Shown here one piece after another: positions 62,814-64,000 of a DNA stretch of 64,000 nucleotides. The translations under genes were made by a program, and so were the position numbers. The stretch is from Apiotrichum sp. Y4204. Lineage: Eukaryota > Basidiomycota > Tremellomycetes > Trichosporonales > Trichosporonaceae. Location: contig JAMYHL010000046.1 of the NCBI GenBank assembly GCA_025531455.1, positions 186,001 to 250,000 of the forward strand, given 5' to 3'. The notes below the pieces were generated by a model, which saw only the letters and a list, made by a program, of their open reading frames with translations, made no database searches and was not told the origin of the DNA. Each line of letters opens with the position of its first letter. Positions within the stretch are counted from its first letter, which is position 1.

Positions 62814-63065
62814 GAGTTAGTAGTCAGCACTCGCCATGGGTGCTTCTGTGATAACCCAGAGACGCCGACACAGGCGCTGGTTGTACAACTAGTCACATGA
62901 AATGAAAATGTCGTGAAATGTCGCTACATGAACAAAGTCTCACAGAATGTGGCACCGACGCTCAGCGTGCCAGTCAGTAGAATATCGTCGGCGGTCGGTC
63001 CTGAACCCCCTGCTATCGCGCGCGTACTGCTCGGCCTCCTGCGGTCCCCTTTGCTCAGCAGTGGC
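62814..63065. other. Convergent spacer
   Basis: About 250 bp between the 3' ends of the ABC transporter gene and the CipC-like gene. No feature seen. Confidence 0.4.
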
Positions 63066-63933
63066 CTAGTACCGCCCATACCCGTAGTACCAGCTGCGCG
63101 ACTCGGGCAGCGGGTTGCCGTACGCGTCCGTGCGGTACGGGTAGCCCTGGCGTGAGTGTGGACAAGAAAAGTGACTCACGGTCATGGGATCGATGGGGGG
63201 GTAGTACCCCGGCGCCGGGGCGGGGTACGCGTAGGGATACTGCTGAGGCGGATACTGAGGCAGCGGCGGCGGAGGGGGCGGAGGGGGATACCCGCCAACA
63301 GGAGCGTATCCCCCAGGGGGGTATCCGCCCGCATACGGATATCCAAAGTACTCGCGGCGGCGGGGACGCTCGACGTCCGAGTCGCTGCTGTCGTCGTACC
63401 TCCGGTGATGAGGGTGGTAGTAGTGCGCGTGCGACTGGGAGTGTGAGTGCGAGTCACGCCGCGCGCGCCCCGAGTGCGTCGAGTGCGCCGAGTCGTAGTG
63501 CTGCCATCAGCAAATACCAGCTGTTTACACGCACGAGGTCGAAGAGATGCTTTGCCGTCGCGGCGGCCCATTCGCACGATTCCTCGAGGCGCGCATACGT
63601 CGGCTGGTACCGCTCAAACAGAGAGTAGACTGAATCAGCAAAGTTACGGGTTTGGGTTTATCTACCTTCGGCAAGCGCCATGCCCACGAGACGATCGCGG
63701 TTCTCGGCAGGCGCGAACGCGTTGAACACCGCATAGTGATCGCGTTCCCACAGCCTGGGATCAGTATGAACTTTGGTGCTGTTGTCTCACAGATACGCCT
63801 GGAACGCCGCTGCGCCGCCGTAGTGCTTGCTGTTCCGGTCCGCCTCGCGCAGCACGTAGATCCGCCGGTGGGCCTTGCGCGCCTCGCGTTCCTTGAGGTG
63901 CCGCGTGCCGAAGAAATTGTTCACTTCAGCGAG
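63066..63933 (-). CDS. CipC/DUF3759-like protein with His/Ser and PPGGY-rich tail (5' partial)
   Basis: The 5' end lies outside the window; the first exon seen begins at 63933 after an acceptor, and another exon probably ends near 63998. The visible part reads VNNFFGTRHLKEREARKAHR, KHYGGAAAFQAYLLWERDH, AENRDRLVGMALAEVYSLFE and AAATAKHLFDLHY. This matches the layout of fungal CipC-type (DUF3759) proteins: GGAA.F.A, then L.G.A.AEV..L and a final AKHL.DLHY. Unlike the short CipC proteins, it continues with a His/Ser/Arg stretch (DSHSHSQSHAHYYHPHH), a Pro/Gly/Tyr region (GGYPPGGYAP, PPPPPPPP) and a C-terminal WYYGYGRY. CipC is stress-induced in Aspergillus; its function is not settled. Confidence 0.72.
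63200..63350 (-). repeat. Low-complexity GGYPP/PPPP-coding stretch
   Basis: GGGGGATACCC-type units encode Gly-Gly-Tyr-Pro-Pro, then a proline run and QYPPQQYPYAYP in the tail of the CipC-like protein. Confidence 0.6.
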
Positions 63934-64000
63934 CTGGGATTAACCACTGTGGAGAAGAAAGTGCGAGTCATCTCCACACCGACGGCCACTGGCTCACAAT

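Overview
The window is nuclear DNA of a fungus, most likely a basidiomycete yeast or yeast-like fungus of the Tremellomycetes (Trichosporonales type). This is inferred from its GC-rich genes, split by many short introns (mostly about 31-60 nt) with GTGAGT/GTRNGT donors, a CTGAC or CTAAC branch site and a CAG acceptor close behind. The gene set (indoleamine dioxygenase, Zn2Cys6 regulators, a CipC-like protein, DPP5-like and GGT-like enzymes) also fits. There is no operon structure, and I saw no tRNA, rRNA, transposon or CRISPR. I rebuilt the exons by hand; where I give a protein length, the exon lengths sum to a whole number of codons.

Left part (1-13.5 kb): a BNA2-type tryptophan dioxygenase with an apparent mitochondrial presequence (minus), an alpha/beta hydrolase (minus), a succinate-semialdehyde dehydrogenase-type ALDH (plus), a secreted protein with a Lys-rich repeat half and an acidic half (minus), and an alpha-glucoside-type MFS sugar transporter (minus).

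Regulator block (13.5-22.7 kb): the transporter is divergent from the first of two tandem Zn2Cys6 transcription factors. Both factors encode the first zinc-binding cysteine in an 8-nt microexon. They differ sharply in intron number (5 against 16). A BAHD-type acyltransferase follows. Transporter, regulators and acyltransferase could be a small catabolic or secondary-metabolite locus, but that is inference from position only.

Middle (24-43 kb): a seven-TM protein with a Gln/Pro/Gly tail, a small GPI-type surface protein, a polytopic membrane protein, an NTF2/SnoaL-like protein, a GGT-family enzyme, a Rossmann-fold protein, a DPP5-type serine peptidase and a small Tma17-like protein. A 3.8-kb stretch (32.5-36.3 kb) holds no convincing gene.

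Right part (43-64 kb): a 1,117-residue secreted mucin-like protein with a cysteine domain split by a Gln/Gly insert, the cleavage factor subunit CFIm25/NUDT21, a cytosolic Xaa-Pro aminopeptidase, a small secreted Cys protein, two previously unlisted short Cys-rich genes that look like paralogs, a full-length ABCC transporter, and a truncated CipC-like gene at the edge.

The best candidates for something undescribed are the two short Cys-rich genes (53498-53903 and 55685-55982), the charge-segregated secreted protein (9202-10191), the split-domain mucin (43479-46931), and the microexon architecture of the two regulators.
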